Assembly: GCF_000620805.1 (NCBI RefSeq)
Contig: NZ_KK211187.1
Location: 1,087,957-1,151,956 of the forward strand
DNA: 64,000 nucleotides
DNA from: Exiguobacterium undae DSM 14481
GTDB taxonomy: Bacteria > Bacillota > Bacilli > Exiguobacteriales > Exiguobacteriaceae
Direction: 5' to 3'
The position numbers and the translations under genes were made by a program. Below, in pieces: positions 9,624-19,766 of this stretch (position 1 is the first letter of the stretch; each line of letters begins with the position of its first letter). Under the pieces are notes generated by a model. That model saw nothing but the letters and a program-made list of their open reading frames with translations, did no database searches and had not been told where the DNA came from.

Positions 9624-10769
9624 ATGGAGAATGAATGGAAGAAAAATGCTGAAATTGAAAAAAAGCGCCGCCGGACATCACGCCGGATTACGCTGATCAT
9701 CCTTTCAGTATTGTTCACGATTTTCTTAGTAGCAGGAGCAGCCATTTACATCTTTTTAAAGAGTTCACTTGAGCCGGTCGATGAAGAGGCGACGAAGTCC
9801 GTCAAAGTCGAAATTCCGCTCGGGGCTGGAACAAGCACGATCTCAAGTATTCTCAAAGACAAAGATTTAATCGCCAATGAAACGATTTTCCGGTATTACG
9901 TCCGCTATAAGAATGAATCGTCATTCCAAGCCGGCACGTACACCTTGACGCAAGCGATGACGCCAGATGAGATCATCAACGAGTTAAAAACCGGAACGAT
10001 CATGAAAGCAGCAGACGTCAAAGTGACGATTCCGGAAGGGATTACGATGGATCGTCAAATTGCAATCATCGCCAAAGCGACAGGATTCAAGGCCGAATCG
10101 ATCCGGAAATCGTTGACCGATGAAACGTACATCGACAGTTTGATTGAGAAATATCCGATGTTGACGGATGAAGTGACGAAACAAGGTGTCCTTTATTCAC
10201 TCGAAGGATACTTCTTCCCGGCGACGTATGAATTCGACAAAGGGAAAAGCATCAATCAAATTGCAGAAACGATGTTAGATGAGATGGAAAAGATTTATGA
10301 TACGAATGCCGATGCTATCAAAAAATCGGGCATGACCTTCCATGAAGTCCTGAGTCTCGGTTCGATGGTCGAGCGGGAAGCCGCAACACCGGACGATCGT
10401 CGAGAAATCGCCGGCGTCTTTACGAATCGTCTCAACGATGGGATGAAACTCCAATCGGATCCAACGGTTTGGTATGGAACAGGAGAAAATACAGCACTGA
10501 CGACATTAAAAGATTTAGAGAACAATTCGAAATACAATACGTATAAATACGAAGGTATTCCGATTGGTCCGATTTCGACAGTCAGCGAAGATTCAATTCT
10601 CTCCGTCCTCAACCCGAACAAGACGAAATATGTCTACTTCTTTGCACGACCACCAAGCGATAAAAATCCGCGCGGTCAAATTCTATACGAAGAAACGTAT
10701 GAAGAACATCAGCGTAACGTCGTCAAGTATAAACCGGAATGGGTCGAATACGAAGCAAGTAAAGAGTAA
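9624..10769 (+). CDS. mltG: Endolytic peptidoglycan transglycosylase MltG
   Basis: Membrane-anchored endolytic murein transglycosylase (YceG-like domain, 381 residues) that cuts nascent glycan strands and helps set strand length. A basic cytoplasmic N-terminus (KKRRRTSRR) is followed by one membrane helix at about residues 24-49; the rest is extracellular: a LysM-like segment (IPLGAGTSTISSIL) and the catalytic domain, with SLEGYFFPATYEF carrying the expected catalytic Glu and later GSMVEREA and KLQSDPTVWYG. ATG 9624 follows AAGGAGG at good spacing. Bacillus carries the orthologue yrrL at the same point. Confidence 0.95.
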   Translation: MENEWKKNAEIEKKRRRTSRRITLIILSVLFTIFLVAGAAIYIFLKSSLEPVDEEATKSVKVEIPLGAGTSTISSILKDKDLIANETIFRYYVRYKNESSFQAGTYTLTQAMTPDEIINELKTGTIMKAADVKVTIPEGITMDRQIAIIAKATGFKAESIRKSLTDETYIDSLIEKYPMLTDEVTKQGVLYSLEGYFFPATYEFDKGKSINQIAETMLDEMEKIYDTNADAIKKSGMTFHEVLSLGSMVEREAATPDDRREIAGVFTNRLNDGMKLQSDPTVWYGTGENTALTTLKDLENNSKYNTYKYEGIPIGPISTVSEDSILSVLNPNKTKYVYFFARPPSDKNPRGQILYEETYEEHQRNVVKYKPEWVEYEASKE

Positions 10770-10777
10770 TGAACACC

Positions 10778-10820
10778 GGGTTGGTCGGAAACGGGATCTT
10801 CGTTTCTGGTCAACCTGTTT
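10778..10820 (+). terminator. Hairpin after mltG
   Basis: Long stem GGTTGGTCGGAAACG / CGTTTCTGGTCAACC with a seven-base loop, followed by TGTTT. The T-run is weak, so read-through into the methyltransferase gene is likely. Confidence 0.55.
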
Positions 10821-10843
10821 ATGCGGAGAGGAAGTAGTTCCGA

Positions 10844-11485
10844 ATGAATGATTTTACAACGTATGTTGAAGGAATGATTAAACAACGGGATCCGTTGTTG
10901 CAAGAGATGGAAGCATACGCCAAAGAACACCATATCCCGATCATCGAATTGACCGGTTCAGAAGTCTTGTTGTCGTTATTGACACTTCAACAGCCGAAAC
11001 GGATTCTCGAGCTTGGGACCGCCATCGGATACAGTGCGATTCGGATGGCGCGTGCCTTACCGGACGCCCGGATCACGACCGTTGAACGAAATGCCAAACG
11101 GTACGCAGAAGCCAAAATGTTCATTGAACGGTCGGATGTCGCGGATCGGATTGACATCGTTTTTGCCGATGCAGTAGAATTAGCCGAAACACTTGACCAG
11201 GAGTTTGATGCCGTATTCATTGACGCGGCCAAAGGACAGTATAAAAAATTCTTTAACGGTTATGGGCGATTGGTGCCAATAGGCGGCGTTTTATACACGG
11301 ATAACCTGTTTTTGCATGGTGACGTCCTCGAGACGGATCCGAAGACCTTTGACCGGAGAAGACGGCGGCTTGTTCGTCTCGTCAAAGAGTTCACAGCGTG
11401 GATGATGGAGCAAGATCAATATGATACGACGATTTTCCCACTCGGTGACGGTGTATCCGTCAGTCGGAAAATCAAGTCGGAATGA
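10844..11485 (+). CDS. SAM-dependent O-methyltransferase (YrrM / TrmR type)
   Basis: Class I SAM-dependent methyltransferase, 213 residues, of the caffeoyl-CoA/catechol O-methyltransferase-like family. Motif I is [16 protein letters not shown] at about residues 49-64, with the acidic strand end VERN following and [13 protein letters not shown] as the metal-binding region. In Bacillus the protein at this position (YrrM) methylates 5-hydroxyuridine in tRNA (TrmR); that function is inferred here from position and family. It lies between mltG and udk. The yrrN/yrrO genes that would make the hydroxylated uridine in Bacillus are not next to it. Confidence 0.85.
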   Translation: MNDFTTYVEGMIKQRDPLLQEMEAYAKEHHIPIIELTGSEVLLSLLTLQQPKRILELGTAIGYSAIRMARALPDARITTVERNAKRYAEAKMFIERSDVADRIDIVFADAVELAETLDQEFDAVFIDAAKGQYKKFFNGYGRLVPIGGVLYTDNLFLHGDVLETDPKTFDRRRRRLVRLVKEFTAWMMEQDQYDTTIFPLGDGVSVSRKIKSE

Positions 11486-11505
11486 ATGATGGAGGTACGA
11501 ATTCA

Positions 11506-12153
11506 ATGCAAAAACCGGTTGTAATTGGCGTTGCTGGAGGAACAGGATCAGGTAAAACGACAGTCGCACGTTCACTTGTCGAGGCATTCCCTAGTGAATC
11601 CATCGTCATGATTGAACAGGACGCTTACTATAAGGACCAGCGCGAGCTGTCGATGGAAGAACGTTACCAAACGAACTATGATCACCCGTTTGCCTTTGAT
11701 AATGATCTGCTGATTGAACATATCAAAACGTTACGCGAAAATCAGGCGGTCGAAAAACCGGTCTACGATTATGTCGCACATACACGAGCGGAAGAAACGA
11801 TTAAACTCGATCCGCGTGACGTCATCATCGTCGAAGGAATTTTAGCGCTTGAAGATGAACGTTTACGGGAATTGATGGATATTAAAGTCTTCGTCGATAC
11901 GGATGCCGATGTCCGAATCCTTCGCCGCATGCAACGTGATATCAACGAACGTGGACGTTCGATTGACTCCGTCGTCGAGCAGTACACAAAAGTGGTCCGC
12001 CCGATGCATTTGCAGTTTTGTGAACCAACGAAACGGTATGCCGACATCATCGTGCCGGAAGGTGGAGAAAATCACGTTGCCATCGATTTACTCGTCACGA
12101 AGATTCGTGCGATTCTTGATTACCGGTCGGCACTTGATGAAAGAGGATATTGA
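11506..12153 (+). CDS. udk: Uridine/cytidine kinase
   Basis: Pyrimidine ribonucleoside kinase of the salvage pathway, 215 residues, making UMP or CMP from the nucleoside. Walker [10 protein letters not shown] is at residues 11-19; [14 protein letters not shown] and [12 protein letters not shown] (lid region) are typical. ATG 11506 follows GGAGG at good spacing; the longer frame from 11482 begins before that site. The methyltransferase stop is 20 bases upstream, so these are likely co-transcribed. A separate promoter for greA lies at the 3' end of this gene. Confidence 0.97.
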   Translation: MQKPVVIGVAGGTGSGKTTVARSLVEAFPSESIVMIEQDAYYKDQRELSMEERYQTNYDHPFAFDNDLLIEHIKTLRENQAVEKPVYDYVAHTRAEETIKLDPRDVIIVEGILALEDERLRELMDIKVFVDTDADVRILRRMQRDINERGRSIDSVVEQYTKVVRPMHLQFCEPTKRYADIIVPEGGENHVAIDLLVTKIRAILDYRSALDERGY

Positions 12154-12177
12154 TTCCAAAAAAGATGTGAATATACT
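12150..12177 (+). promoter_or_regulatory. Sigma-A promoter for greA
   Basis: TTGATT (12150-12155), 16-base spacer, TATACT (12172-12177), overlapping the udk stop and 33 bases before the greA start. Confidence 0.7.
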
Positions 12178-12209
12178 ATACTAGTGGAATAAAAAGGAGC
12201 GTGACAAAA

Positions 12210-12683
12210 ATGGCAGAAAAACAGTATTATATGACGCTTGAAGGTAAAGCGAATGTTGAAAACGAATTAAACGAACTGAAGTCAGTCCGCCGAAAAGAAG
12301 TTGTTGAAAACATTAAGATTGCCCGTTCATTTGGTGACTTGTCGGAAAACGCGGAATATGATTCAGCGAAAGAAGAGCAAGCGATGGTCGAAGGACGGAT
12401 TGCTCAATTGGAAGAAATGTTACGGAACGTCGCCATCATCTCAGAAGATGAAAAAGACATTTCTGTCGTTGGAATCGGAACGACTGTCACTTTCTTGATT
12501 CTTGAAGATGATGAAGAAGAGACGTATACGATTGTCGGTAGTGCGGAAGCCGATCCGTTTACAGGCAAAATTTCGAACGAATCACCAATCGCGAAGAGCC
12601 TGTTTGGTCACAGCGTTGGAGAACAAGTTTCAGTGCAAGCGCCGGGTGGCGACTTTGCCGTGAAAATTACATCGATTAAATAA
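12210..12683 (+). CDS. greA: Transcription elongation factor GreA
   Basis: GreA (157 residues) restarts backtracked RNA polymerase by stimulating transcript cleavage. The N-terminal coiled coil (residues 1-75) includes the tip region with [18 protein letters not shown], where conserved acidic residues act at the polymerase active site; the C-terminal FKBP-like domain ends with [17 protein letters not shown] and a final beta strand. Start ATG 12210 fits AAGGAG; the GTG at 12201 is too close to the ribosome site. It has its own promoter and is followed by mtnN after 53 bases with no terminator between. Confidence 0.97.
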   Translation: MAEKQYYMTLEGKANVENELNELKSVRRKEVVENIKIARSFGDLSENAEYDSAKEEQAMVEGRIAQLEEMLRNVAIISEDEKDISVVGIGTTVTFLILEDDEEETYTIVGSAEADPFTGKISNESPIAKSLFGHSVGEQVSVQAPGGDFAVKITSIK

Positions 12684-12736
12684 TGAATGACAGCAGCCGG
12701 AGCAATCCGGTTTTCTGTTTGAATGGGGGAATTCGT

Positions 12737-13450
12737 GTGCCAATCGCGATTATTGGAGCCATGGAAGAAGAAGTCAACTTACTTCGCAATGAATTATCGG
12801 AACGAAAAGATACGGTGATTGCCAACTATCATTTTTATGAAGGATTACTCAACAGCGTGCCTGTCGTCATCCTGAAATCCGGCATCGGAAAAGTCAATGC
12901 AGCGATCGGGACGACGCTGTTACTCGATCATTTTAAGCCGAGTGCGGTCATCAATACGGGATCAGCCGGCGGCTTTAAAGCCGGGCTGAAAGTCGGGGAT
13001 GTCGTCGTCTCAACGGAAGTCCGTCATCATGACGTCGATGTGACGGCTTTTGGTTATGAGTACGGGCAAGTGCCGGGAATGCCTGCTGCCTACACGGCGG
13101 ATTCGAAACTGGTTGCGACAGCGGAAGCGGTCATCGAACGAATGGACGCGATTCGTGTCGTTCATGGTCTGATTGTGACAGGAGATTCCTTCATCCATGA
13201 TACGGAACGTTCGAACATCATCAAAACGAACTTCCCGGATGTTGCAGCAGTCGAGATGGAAGCGGCACCGATCGCTCAAGTCTGTCACCAATTTAACGTT
13301 CCTTTCGTCGTGACACGTTCGATTTCGGACAGCGCTGACGAAGAAGCTTCTTTATCATTTGATGAATTTTTGGAGATTGCTTCCATCAATTCTGCGAAGA
13401 TGGTCATGGAAGTTGTCCGGACATTGGCGGATTCAGAAGAATCAGAATGA
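12737..13450 (+). CDS. mtnN: 5'-methylthioadenosine/S-adenosylhomocysteine nucleosidase
   Basis: Hydrolyses methylthioadenosine and S-adenosylhomocysteine to adenine plus the ribosyl thio sugar, in methionine salvage and the activated methyl cycle (also the first step to autoinducer-2). The 237-residue protein begins [36 protein letters not shown] and the active-site [11 protein letters not shown] with the catalytic Glu and Asp (SISDSAD) are intact. Start codon GTG 12737 is six bases after AATGGGGGA; the frame open to 12683 lacks a ribosome site. Bacillus has the orthologue downstream of greA. A strong terminator follows. Confidence 0.96.
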   Translation: MPIAIIGAMEEEVNLLRNELSERKDTVIANYHFYEGLLNSVPVVILKSGIGKVNAAIGTTLLLDHFKPSAVINTGSAGGFKAGLKVGDVVVSTEVRHHDVDVTAFGYEYGQVPGMPAAYTADSKLVATAEAVIERMDAIRVVHGLIVTGDSFIHDTERSNIIKTNFPDVAAVEMEAAPIAQVCHQFNVPFVVTRSISDSADEEASLSFDEFLEIASINSAKMVMEVVRTLADSEESE

Positions 13451-13454
13451 CCCA

Positions 13455-13489
13455 CAAGAAGGTCTCCTGGAAACAGGACCTTCTTTTCT
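13455..13489 (+). terminator. Terminator after mtnN
   Basis: Stem AGAAGGTCTCCTG / CAGGACCTTCT with GAAA tetraloop and TTTTCTCTTT following. Confidence 0.9.
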
Positions 13490-13491
13490 CT

Positions 13492-13520
13492 TTGACAAAA
13501 ACCGTTTAACGCTTTATATT
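13492..13520 (+). promoter_or_regulatory. Sigma-A promoter for fabH-fabF
   Basis: TTGACA (13492-13497), 17-base spacer, TATATT (13515-13520), a near-consensus promoter 34 bases before fabH. Confidence 0.85.
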
Positions 13521-13535
13521 AGTACCAGATACTAA
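13519..13535 (+). promoter_or_regulatory. FapR operator of fabH-fabF
   Basis: Perfect inverted repeat TTAGTA-CCAGA-TACTAA, matching the 17-base FapR operator of Bacillales. It starts at the end of the -10 box and covers the start point, so bound FapR would block transcription until malonyl-CoA releases it. Confidence 0.92.
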
Positions 13536-13553
13536 TTTTAAAGGAGCGTCCAT

Positions 13554-14498
13554 ATGAATATCGGAATTATAGGACTGGGGACATCGTTACCCGAACGTCG
13601 AATCACAAATGATGATTTAGCAACGACACTCGATACGAATGATGAATGGATTCGAACACGGACAGGCATTGCAGCAAGACGGATTGCGGATGATGCAATC
13701 GATGTAACGGACTTAGCAACGGAAGCCGCTCAAAAAGCATTGGCAGATGCCAATCTGACGGCGGACGACATCGGTTTGATTGTCGTCGGAACAGCGACAG
13801 GACGTGCTTTTCCATCCACTGCCTGTACCGTTCAGGAACGGCTTGGAGCGTTGGGGGCAACCGCGTTTGATATCAGTGCCGCCTGCAGTGGTTTCATCTT
13901 TGCTCTTCAAACTGCCGCCAGCATGATGCCGGCGACTGCATCAAAGTATGCCCTCGTCATCGGAGCAGAAAAGATGTCAAGTATCGTCGACTGGTCAGAC
14001 CGGTCGACAGCAATCCTGTTTGGTGACGGGGCCGGAGCCGTCGTACTTGGACCAACCGAACAACAAGGGCTGAATGCTTTTGAACTCGGAACAGATGGCC
14101 GGGGAGCACATTTATTATTTAAAGAACTGGATGGTCCGATTGAAATGAACGGACGGGAAGTCTTTAAATTTGCGGTCCGAAAACTACCGGATATCGTTGA
14201 AAAAGTGATTCGAAAAGCAGACGGGACACTAGCAGAACTTGATTTGCTGATTCCGCATCAAGCGAACTTACGCATCATCGAGGCAGCACGTGAACGGTTA
14301 GGGATCGCAGAAGAAAAAGTGATCGTGACGATTGACGAACATGCCAATACATCAGCAGCGTCGATTCCACTCGCACTCGAAGAAGCCCGGAGTCAAGGAC
14401 GTCTTCAACCGGGGACGACTCTCGTACTGGCTGGATTTGGTGCTGGATTGACATGGGGAGCGGCTTATATTACTTGGACTAAAGGGGAGAACACATAA
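13554..14498 (+). CDS. fabH: 3-oxoacyl-ACP synthase III
   Basis: KAS III (314 residues) starts fatty-acid synthesis by condensing acetyl- or branched acyl-CoA with malonyl-ACP. The catalytic triad is visible: Cys111 (DISAACSGF), His235 (PHQANLR) and Asn265 (EHANTSAAS). ATG 13554 follows AAAGGAG. fabF starts one base after the stop, so they form an operon, under the FapR operator and promoter just upstream. Bacillus has two fabH genes; only this one is seen in the window, adjacent to fabF as in the fabHA-fabF operon. Confidence 0.98.
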   Translation: MNIGIIGLGTSLPERRITNDDLATTLDTNDEWIRTRTGIAARRIADDAIDVTDLATEAAQKALADANLTADDIGLIVVGTATGRAFPSTACTVQERLGALGATAFDISAACSGFIFALQTAASMMPATASKYALVIGAEKMSSIVDWSDRSTAILFGDGAGAVVLGPTEQQGLNAFELGTDGRGAHLLFKELDGPIEMNGREVFKFAVRKLPDIVEKVIRKADGTLAELDLLIPHQANLRIIEAARERLGIAEEKVIVTIDEHANTSAASIPLALEEARSQGRLQPGTTLVLAGFGAGLTWGAAYITWTKGENT

Positions 14499-14499
14499 G

Positions 14500-15738
14500 A
14501 TGATGAGAAAACGTGTAGTAGTGACAGGTATGGGCGCATTGACACCAATCGGAAATGACGTCGAGACGTTTTGGAATGCGTTAAAAGCAGGCGAAAACGG
14601 AATTCGTCCAATGGAACGGCTTGATATTGATGAATATCCGACCAAAGTGACAGGCGAATTACAGAACTTTGATGTGACGGAATTCATCGAAGCGAAAGAA
14701 GCACGGAAGATGGACCGTTTCGTCCATTATTCACTCGTTGCCAGCATGGAAGCAGTCAAGGATGCAGGACTTGATGTCAAAGCCAATGCCAACCGCATAG
14801 GCGTCTGGATCGGATCAGGAATCGGTGGAGTCGAGACAATCGAAAAACAGGCAAAAATTTATTTTGAACGTGGTCACCGCCGCGTCAGCCCGTTCTTCAT
14901 TCCGATGATGATTCCGAATATGGCGAGCGGTCAAGTCTCGATCTACACAGGAGCAAAAGGTCCTAACAACTGTTCCGTCACGGCATGTGCTTCCGGGACA
15001 AACGCGATTGGTGAAGCATTACGTGTCATTGAACGAGGTGACGCGGACGTGATGATTGCCGGTGGTGCAGAGGCTCCGATCACAAACCTGGCGTTTGCCG
15101 GTTTTTGTGCGAACAAAGCGATGTCGACGAACCATGATCCAAACACGGCAAGCCGTCCCTTCGACGAAGGACGTGACGGGTTCGTCATGGGAGAAGGTGC
15201 GGGAATCTTGGTTCTAGAAGAATATGAACACGCGATTGCCCGCGGTGCAACGATTTATGCTGAAGTCAGCGGCTATGGTCTGACGGCAGATGCCTACCAT
15301 ATCACGGCACCGGATCCAGATGGTGACGGAGGAGCGCGCGCAATGGCGATGGCGATTCAAGATGCCGGAATCGATCCGGTTGCGGTCCAGTATATCAATG
15401 CCCACGGAACGAGTACGCCGATGAATGATGTTCTTGAAACAAAAGCCATTCATACCGTGTTCGGGGAACATGCTCAAAAATTAGCGATTAACTCGACAAA
15501 ATCGATGATCGGTCACTTGTTGGGAGCTGCCGGTGGCGTCGAAGCGATCGCAGCCATCAAGTCGCTTCAAGAGCAAACCGTTCATCCGACGATTCATCTG
15601 GAGCAGCCGAGCGAAGGGTGCGATCTCGATTACGTGCGTGAAGGCAGCCGGGCATGGGAACTCGAGTATGCTCTCAGCAATTCACTCGGATTTGGTGGTC
15701 ATAACGCCTCACTGGTCTTTAAACGTTATCAGGCGTAA
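14500..15738 (+). CDS. fabF: 3-oxoacyl-ACP synthase II
   Basis: KAS II (412 residues) elongates acyl-ACP with malonyl-ACP. The nucleophile is Cys163 in [11 protein letters not shown]; the two histidines are in [11 protein letters not shown] and [12 protein letters not shown]; the C-terminal [14 protein letters not shown] is typical. AAAGGGGAG sits ten bases before ATG 14500 inside the end of fabH, so translation is probably coupled. A strong terminator follows, closing the FapR-controlled operon. Confidence 0.98.
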   Translation: MMRKRVVVTGMGALTPIGNDVETFWNALKAGENGIRPMERLDIDEYPTKVTGELQNFDVTEFIEAKEARKMDRFVHYSLVASMEAVKDAGLDVKANANRIGVWIGSGIGGVETIEKQAKIYFERGHRRVSPFFIPMMIPNMASGQVSIYTGAKGPNNCSVTACASGTNAIGEALRVIERGDADVMIAGGAEAPITNLAFAGFCANKAMSTNHDPNTASRPFDEGRDGFVMGEGAGILVLEEYEHAIARGATIYAEVSGYGLTADAYHITAPDPDGDGGARAMAMAIQDAGIDPVAVQYINAHGTSTPMNDVLETKAIHTVFGEHAQKLAINSTKSMIGHLLGAAGGVEAIAAIKSLQEQTVHPTIHLEQPSEGCDLDYVREGSRAWELEYALSNSLGFGGHNASLVFKRYQA

Positions 15739-15742
15739 TACC

Positions 15743-15792
15743 TAAAAAAAGCGATTCAGCGGTTCATTTGACCGTTTGAATCGCTTTTTTTA
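15743..15792 (+). terminator. Terminator after fabF
   Basis: Stem AAAAAAAGCGATTCA / TGAATCGCTTTTTTT with an internal CGGT/ACCG, then an AT-rich stretch. Confidence 0.92.
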
Positions 15793-15870
15793 TTTCAAAA
15801 AAATATTGAAATCTTAAAATAAAATAGAAAAAAACAATAAATAAATTAAAATCAGTTGTCTTTTTGAAAA

Positions 15871-15885
15871 AATATTTAGAAAAAT
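15871..15885 (+). promoter_or_regulatory. CodY-like box upstream of oppA1
   Basis: AATATTTAGAAAAAT matches 12 of 15 positions of the CodY consensus AATTTTCWGAAAATT. It lies 13 bases before the -35 box. The region is very AT-rich, so chance matches are likely and the call is tentative. Confidence 0.35.
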
Positions 15886-15897
15886 CGGATAAAAGGT

Positions 15898-15925
15898 TTG
15901 CAAAATTATCAGAACATTGTAAACT
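15898..15925 (+). promoter_or_regulatory. Promoter for oppA1
   Basis: TTGCAA (15898-15903), 16-base spacer, TAAACT (15920-15925), about 100 bases before oppA1. The 288-base gap before the gene holds this, the fabF terminator and an AT-rich stretch. Confidence 0.55.
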
Positions 15926-16026
15926 ATTTGTAACGAAGGGTTTTGAACGAATAGAAATAACGTTTTTTTTTTCGCTCAAAAACCTCAGATTACTAGCTTT
16001 GGAAATTTTAGGGGGGTCATCGTATC

Positions 16027-17673
16027 ATGAAAAAGAAAAGTTTTGCACTCGCTACGTCTGTAGCGCTCGTATCAAGCGCATTCCTCGCGGCTTGTTCGAC
16101 GACTGATTCAAATGACACATCATCGGGCGATAACAGTTCGGACAAAAAATCAAGTGAGCAAACGCTAAACTTGATCGAAGCATCGGATATTCCGACACTT
16201 AACCCAACAACTTCTACGGATGCTGTGTCGTTCAACGTCTTGAACAACACGATGGAAGGTCTTTACCGTTTAGATGAAAAGCAACAGCCAATTCCGGGTA
16301 TTGCGGAAAGCCACACAGTTTCAGACGACAAGTTGACGTACACGTTCAAATTACGTGATGCGAAATGGTCAGACGGTACAGCGATCACGGCAAAAGACTT
16401 CGAGTACGCTTGGAAAGAAGTTCTGAATCCGGACAACGCTTCTCAGTATGCATATGTCTTCTACAACATCGAAGGCGCTGAAGAATATAACACGAAAAAA
16501 GGCGAGCGTGATGCGGTTGGCGTCAAGGCTGTCGACGACAAGACATTCGAAGTTAAATTAAAAGCACCTGCTGATTACTTCCTCGGCTTAACTGGATTCG
16601 GTCCATTCATGCCGAAATCAGAAGAACTATCGAAGAAAATCGGTAAGGACTTTGGTTCGACTGCTGATAAAGCACTTTACAACGGACCATTCAAATTAAC
16701 AGAATGGACACGTGAACAAGGCTGGAAAATGGTCAAAAACGATAACTACTGGGATAAAGACAGCGTGAAGCTGAACACGATCAACGTGAAGGTCGTTAAA
16801 GAAACGGCTACAGGTGTTAACCTTTACGAAAAAGGAGATATCGATCGTACCGGTCTATCTTCCGAGTTCGTTGCCCAGTTCCAAGATAGCGAAGAGTTCA
16901 AAACTAAAGGGGAATCAACAATCTTCTACCTTTACTTGAATACAAAAGTCAAAGCATTGAACAATGAAAAAATCCGTCGTGCAATCGACATGGGTTACAA
17001 TAAAAAAGGAATCACAGACGTCATCTTGGCGAACGGTTCGATTCCGGCGAACTTCCTAGTACCAAAAGATTTCGCGAAGGATGAAGAAGGAAAAGACTTC
17101 CGTGAAAAGTACCCGACATTCAACGAGTACAATGCAGACGAAGCGAAAAAACTTTGGGAAGAGGGCTTAAAAGAAATCGGTCAAGACTCGGTTGAACTTG
17201 AGCTTCTGAACTATGACAGTGATGATGCGAAGAAAATCGGTGAGTTCTTGAAAGGTGAGCTTGAGAAGAACCTTCCAGGCATGAAAGTCACGATCAAGCA
17301 ACAACCGTTCAAAAACAAGCTGGATCTCGAAAACAAAGGCGACTTTGAGTTCTCATTCGCCGGCTGGGGTCCTGACTACCAAGATCCAATGACGTTCCTC
17401 GATCTCTTCTTGACTGACGGACCATACAACCGTGGTAAGTGGTCGGATAAAGAGTACGATAAACTCATCAACGATGCGAAGACACAAACGGATGCTACAA
17501 AACGTTGGTCAGAGCTTCAAGAAGCAGAGAAAATCCTTCTTGATTCTGCAGCGATTTCACCTGTTTATCAGCGTGGACGTGCATTTATGGTCAAACCATA
17601 CGTTAAAGGAATTGTCGAACATAACTTCGGCGCAGACTTCTCGTACAAATGGGCTTCAATCGAAGGTAAATAA
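16027..17673 (+). CDS. Oligopeptide ABC transporter substrate-binding lipoprotein, copy 1
   Basis: Extracellular peptide-binding protein of the OppA (SBP family 5) class, 548 residues. The signal peptide is basic then hydrophobic and ends in lipobox LAAC with the lipidated Cys23; a Ser/Asp-rich linker follows. The mature domain starts at about residue 45 with LNLIEASDIPTLNP and holds LTYTFKLRDAKWSDG, the family signature. GGGGGT lies 12 bases before ATG 16027. It has its own promoter and terminator and is separated from oppBCDF by trpS and others. A related copy (19767) shares the same plan, e.g. both have LLNYDS/LLSFDS-EDAKK and VTIKQQPFKNKLDLE. Confidence 0.94.
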   Translation: MKKKSFALATSVALVSSAFLAACSTTDSNDTSSGDNSSDKKSSEQTLNLIEASDIPTLNPTTSTDAVSFNVLNNTMEGLYRLDEKQQPIPGIAESHTVSDDKLTYTFKLRDAKWSDGTAITAKDFEYAWKEVLNPDNASQYAYVFYNIEGAEEYNTKKGERDAVGVKAVDDKTFEVKLKAPADYFLGLTGFGPFMPKSEELSKKIGKDFGSTADKALYNGPFKLTEWTREQGWKMVKNDNYWDKDSVKLNTINVKVVKETATGVNLYEKGDIDRTGLSSEFVAQFQDSEEFKTKGESTIFYLYLNTKVKALNNEKIRRAIDMGYNKKGITDVILANGSIPANFLVPKDFAKDEEGKDFREKYPTFNEYNADEAKKLWEEGLKEIGQDSVELELLNYDSDDAKKIGEFLKGELEKNLPGMKVTIKQQPFKNKLDLENKGDFEFSFAGWGPDYQDPMTFLDLFLTDGPYNRGKWSDKEYDKLINDAKTQTDATKRWSELQEAEKILLDSAAISPVYQRGRAFMVKPYVKGIVEHNFGADFSYKWASIEGK

Positions 17674-17676
17674 GTA

Positions 17677-17711
17677 TCAAAAGCGTTCCCGTAACCGGGA
17701 GCGCTTTTTTG
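17677..17711 (+). terminator. Terminator after oppA1
   Basis: AAAAGCGTTCCCG / CGGGAGCGCTTTTTT with a four-base loop. Confidence 0.92.
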
Positions 17712-17738
17712 GTTTGTAATCACTTAAACGTGAACATC

Positions 17739-17778
17739 AAAAAAACATCACTTCTTAAAAGAACAAGAAGTGATGTAA
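17739..17778 (-). terminator. Terminator of trpS
   Basis: Perfect stem ACATCACTTCTT / AAGAAGTGATGT; on the minus strand it ends in a run of T. Confidence 0.9.
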
Positions 17779-17791
17779 AAAGAAAAGACAA

Positions 17792-19065
<1,274 letters not shown>

Positions 19066-19113
19066 TTATTCCTACTTTACCATAGGTGGATTCAAGACGT
19101 CATCTAAATTCGG

Positions 19114-19494
19114 TCAGATGAAAGAGATCAGTAACGAGACAACGATACAAAGGAAGCCGCTCGAGAGATAGGGGAGTGTCCGGTTGGAAGCACGTTTTTG
19201 CTTCGCCTCCAGAATTTCATTTTCCTCGTCTTCATCTTCATAGTAATCTCCATCCACTTCTCGTAATTTTGCTTCCCGTTGTTTTTTGAAGCCGGCCGTG
19301 ATGCCTTTGAAAAAACCATTGGCTGACATGTTAGAGAAAAAACCAATCGCAAGTAACAGAAAACCGGCAATGAATAAGCCTCCTGACAAGTGATAGAGAA
19401 ACGAATGCGTAGCATCCGTGACGACTGCCCATGTCGTATAGATCACTGTTAAGACTAAGGCGATCAGTAAAGGACGTACTACTTTATTTGACAT
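19114..19494 (-). CDS. Small membrane protein (DUF3899-like)
   Basis: A 126-residue protein with three predicted membrane helices: residues 7-25 (PLLIALVLTVIYTTWAVV), 32-53 (LYHLSGGLFIAGFLLLAIGFF) and the C-terminal 108-126 (LSSGFLCIVVSLLISFI). Between helix 2 and 3 is a charged, cytoplasmic-looking segment with a run of acidic residues (DGDYYEDEDEENE). The layout resembles DUF3899 proteins, which sit near trpS/opp in some Bacillales, but I cannot verify this without a search. AGGAGG is well placed before ATG 19494. No function is known. Confidence 0.7.
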   Translation of the reverse strand: MSNKVVRPLLIALVLTVIYTTWAVVTDATHSFLYHLSGGLFIAGFLLLAIGFFSNMSANGFFKGITAGFKKQREAKLREVDGDYYEDEDEENEILEAKQKRASNRTLPYLSSGFLCIVVSLLISFI

Positions 19495-19604
19495 GATAAA
19501 ACCTCCTGAACCAAGATGATACTTTTATTATACGCAAAGGCCCTATTTGTTACGACTCTGAAAGATTCACAGTCTATAAAATAGCAAATAGTGTGACTAT
19601 TCAC

Positions 19605-19633
19605 TTGACGTTATTGTTATTCTCACATAAAAT
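19605..19633 (+). promoter_or_regulatory. Promoter for oppA2
   Basis: TTGACG (19605-19610), 17-base spacer, TAAAAT (19628-19633). The transcript would have a leader of about 125 bases in which I see no clear riboswitch. Confidence 0.75.
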
Positions 19634-19651
19634 CAATTTATCACTTCGTTT

Positions 19652-19666
19652 AAGTTTTTGAAACTA
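19652..19666 (+). promoter_or_regulatory. CodY-like box downstream of the oppA2 promoter
   Basis: AAGTTTTTGAAACTA matches 11 of 15 positions of the CodY consensus and lies in the early transcribed region. Weak on its own; noted because similar boxes lie at oppA1, oppB and brnQ. Confidence 0.25.
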
Positions 19667-19766
19667 GGTCAATGCGTTTTGGGGAACGTAATTTTAGTTT
19701 CGACGAGATGTCTAAAAATCGCTTACACATGGCGGTTTTGAAAATGGAAAAGGAGATGACTCACCG

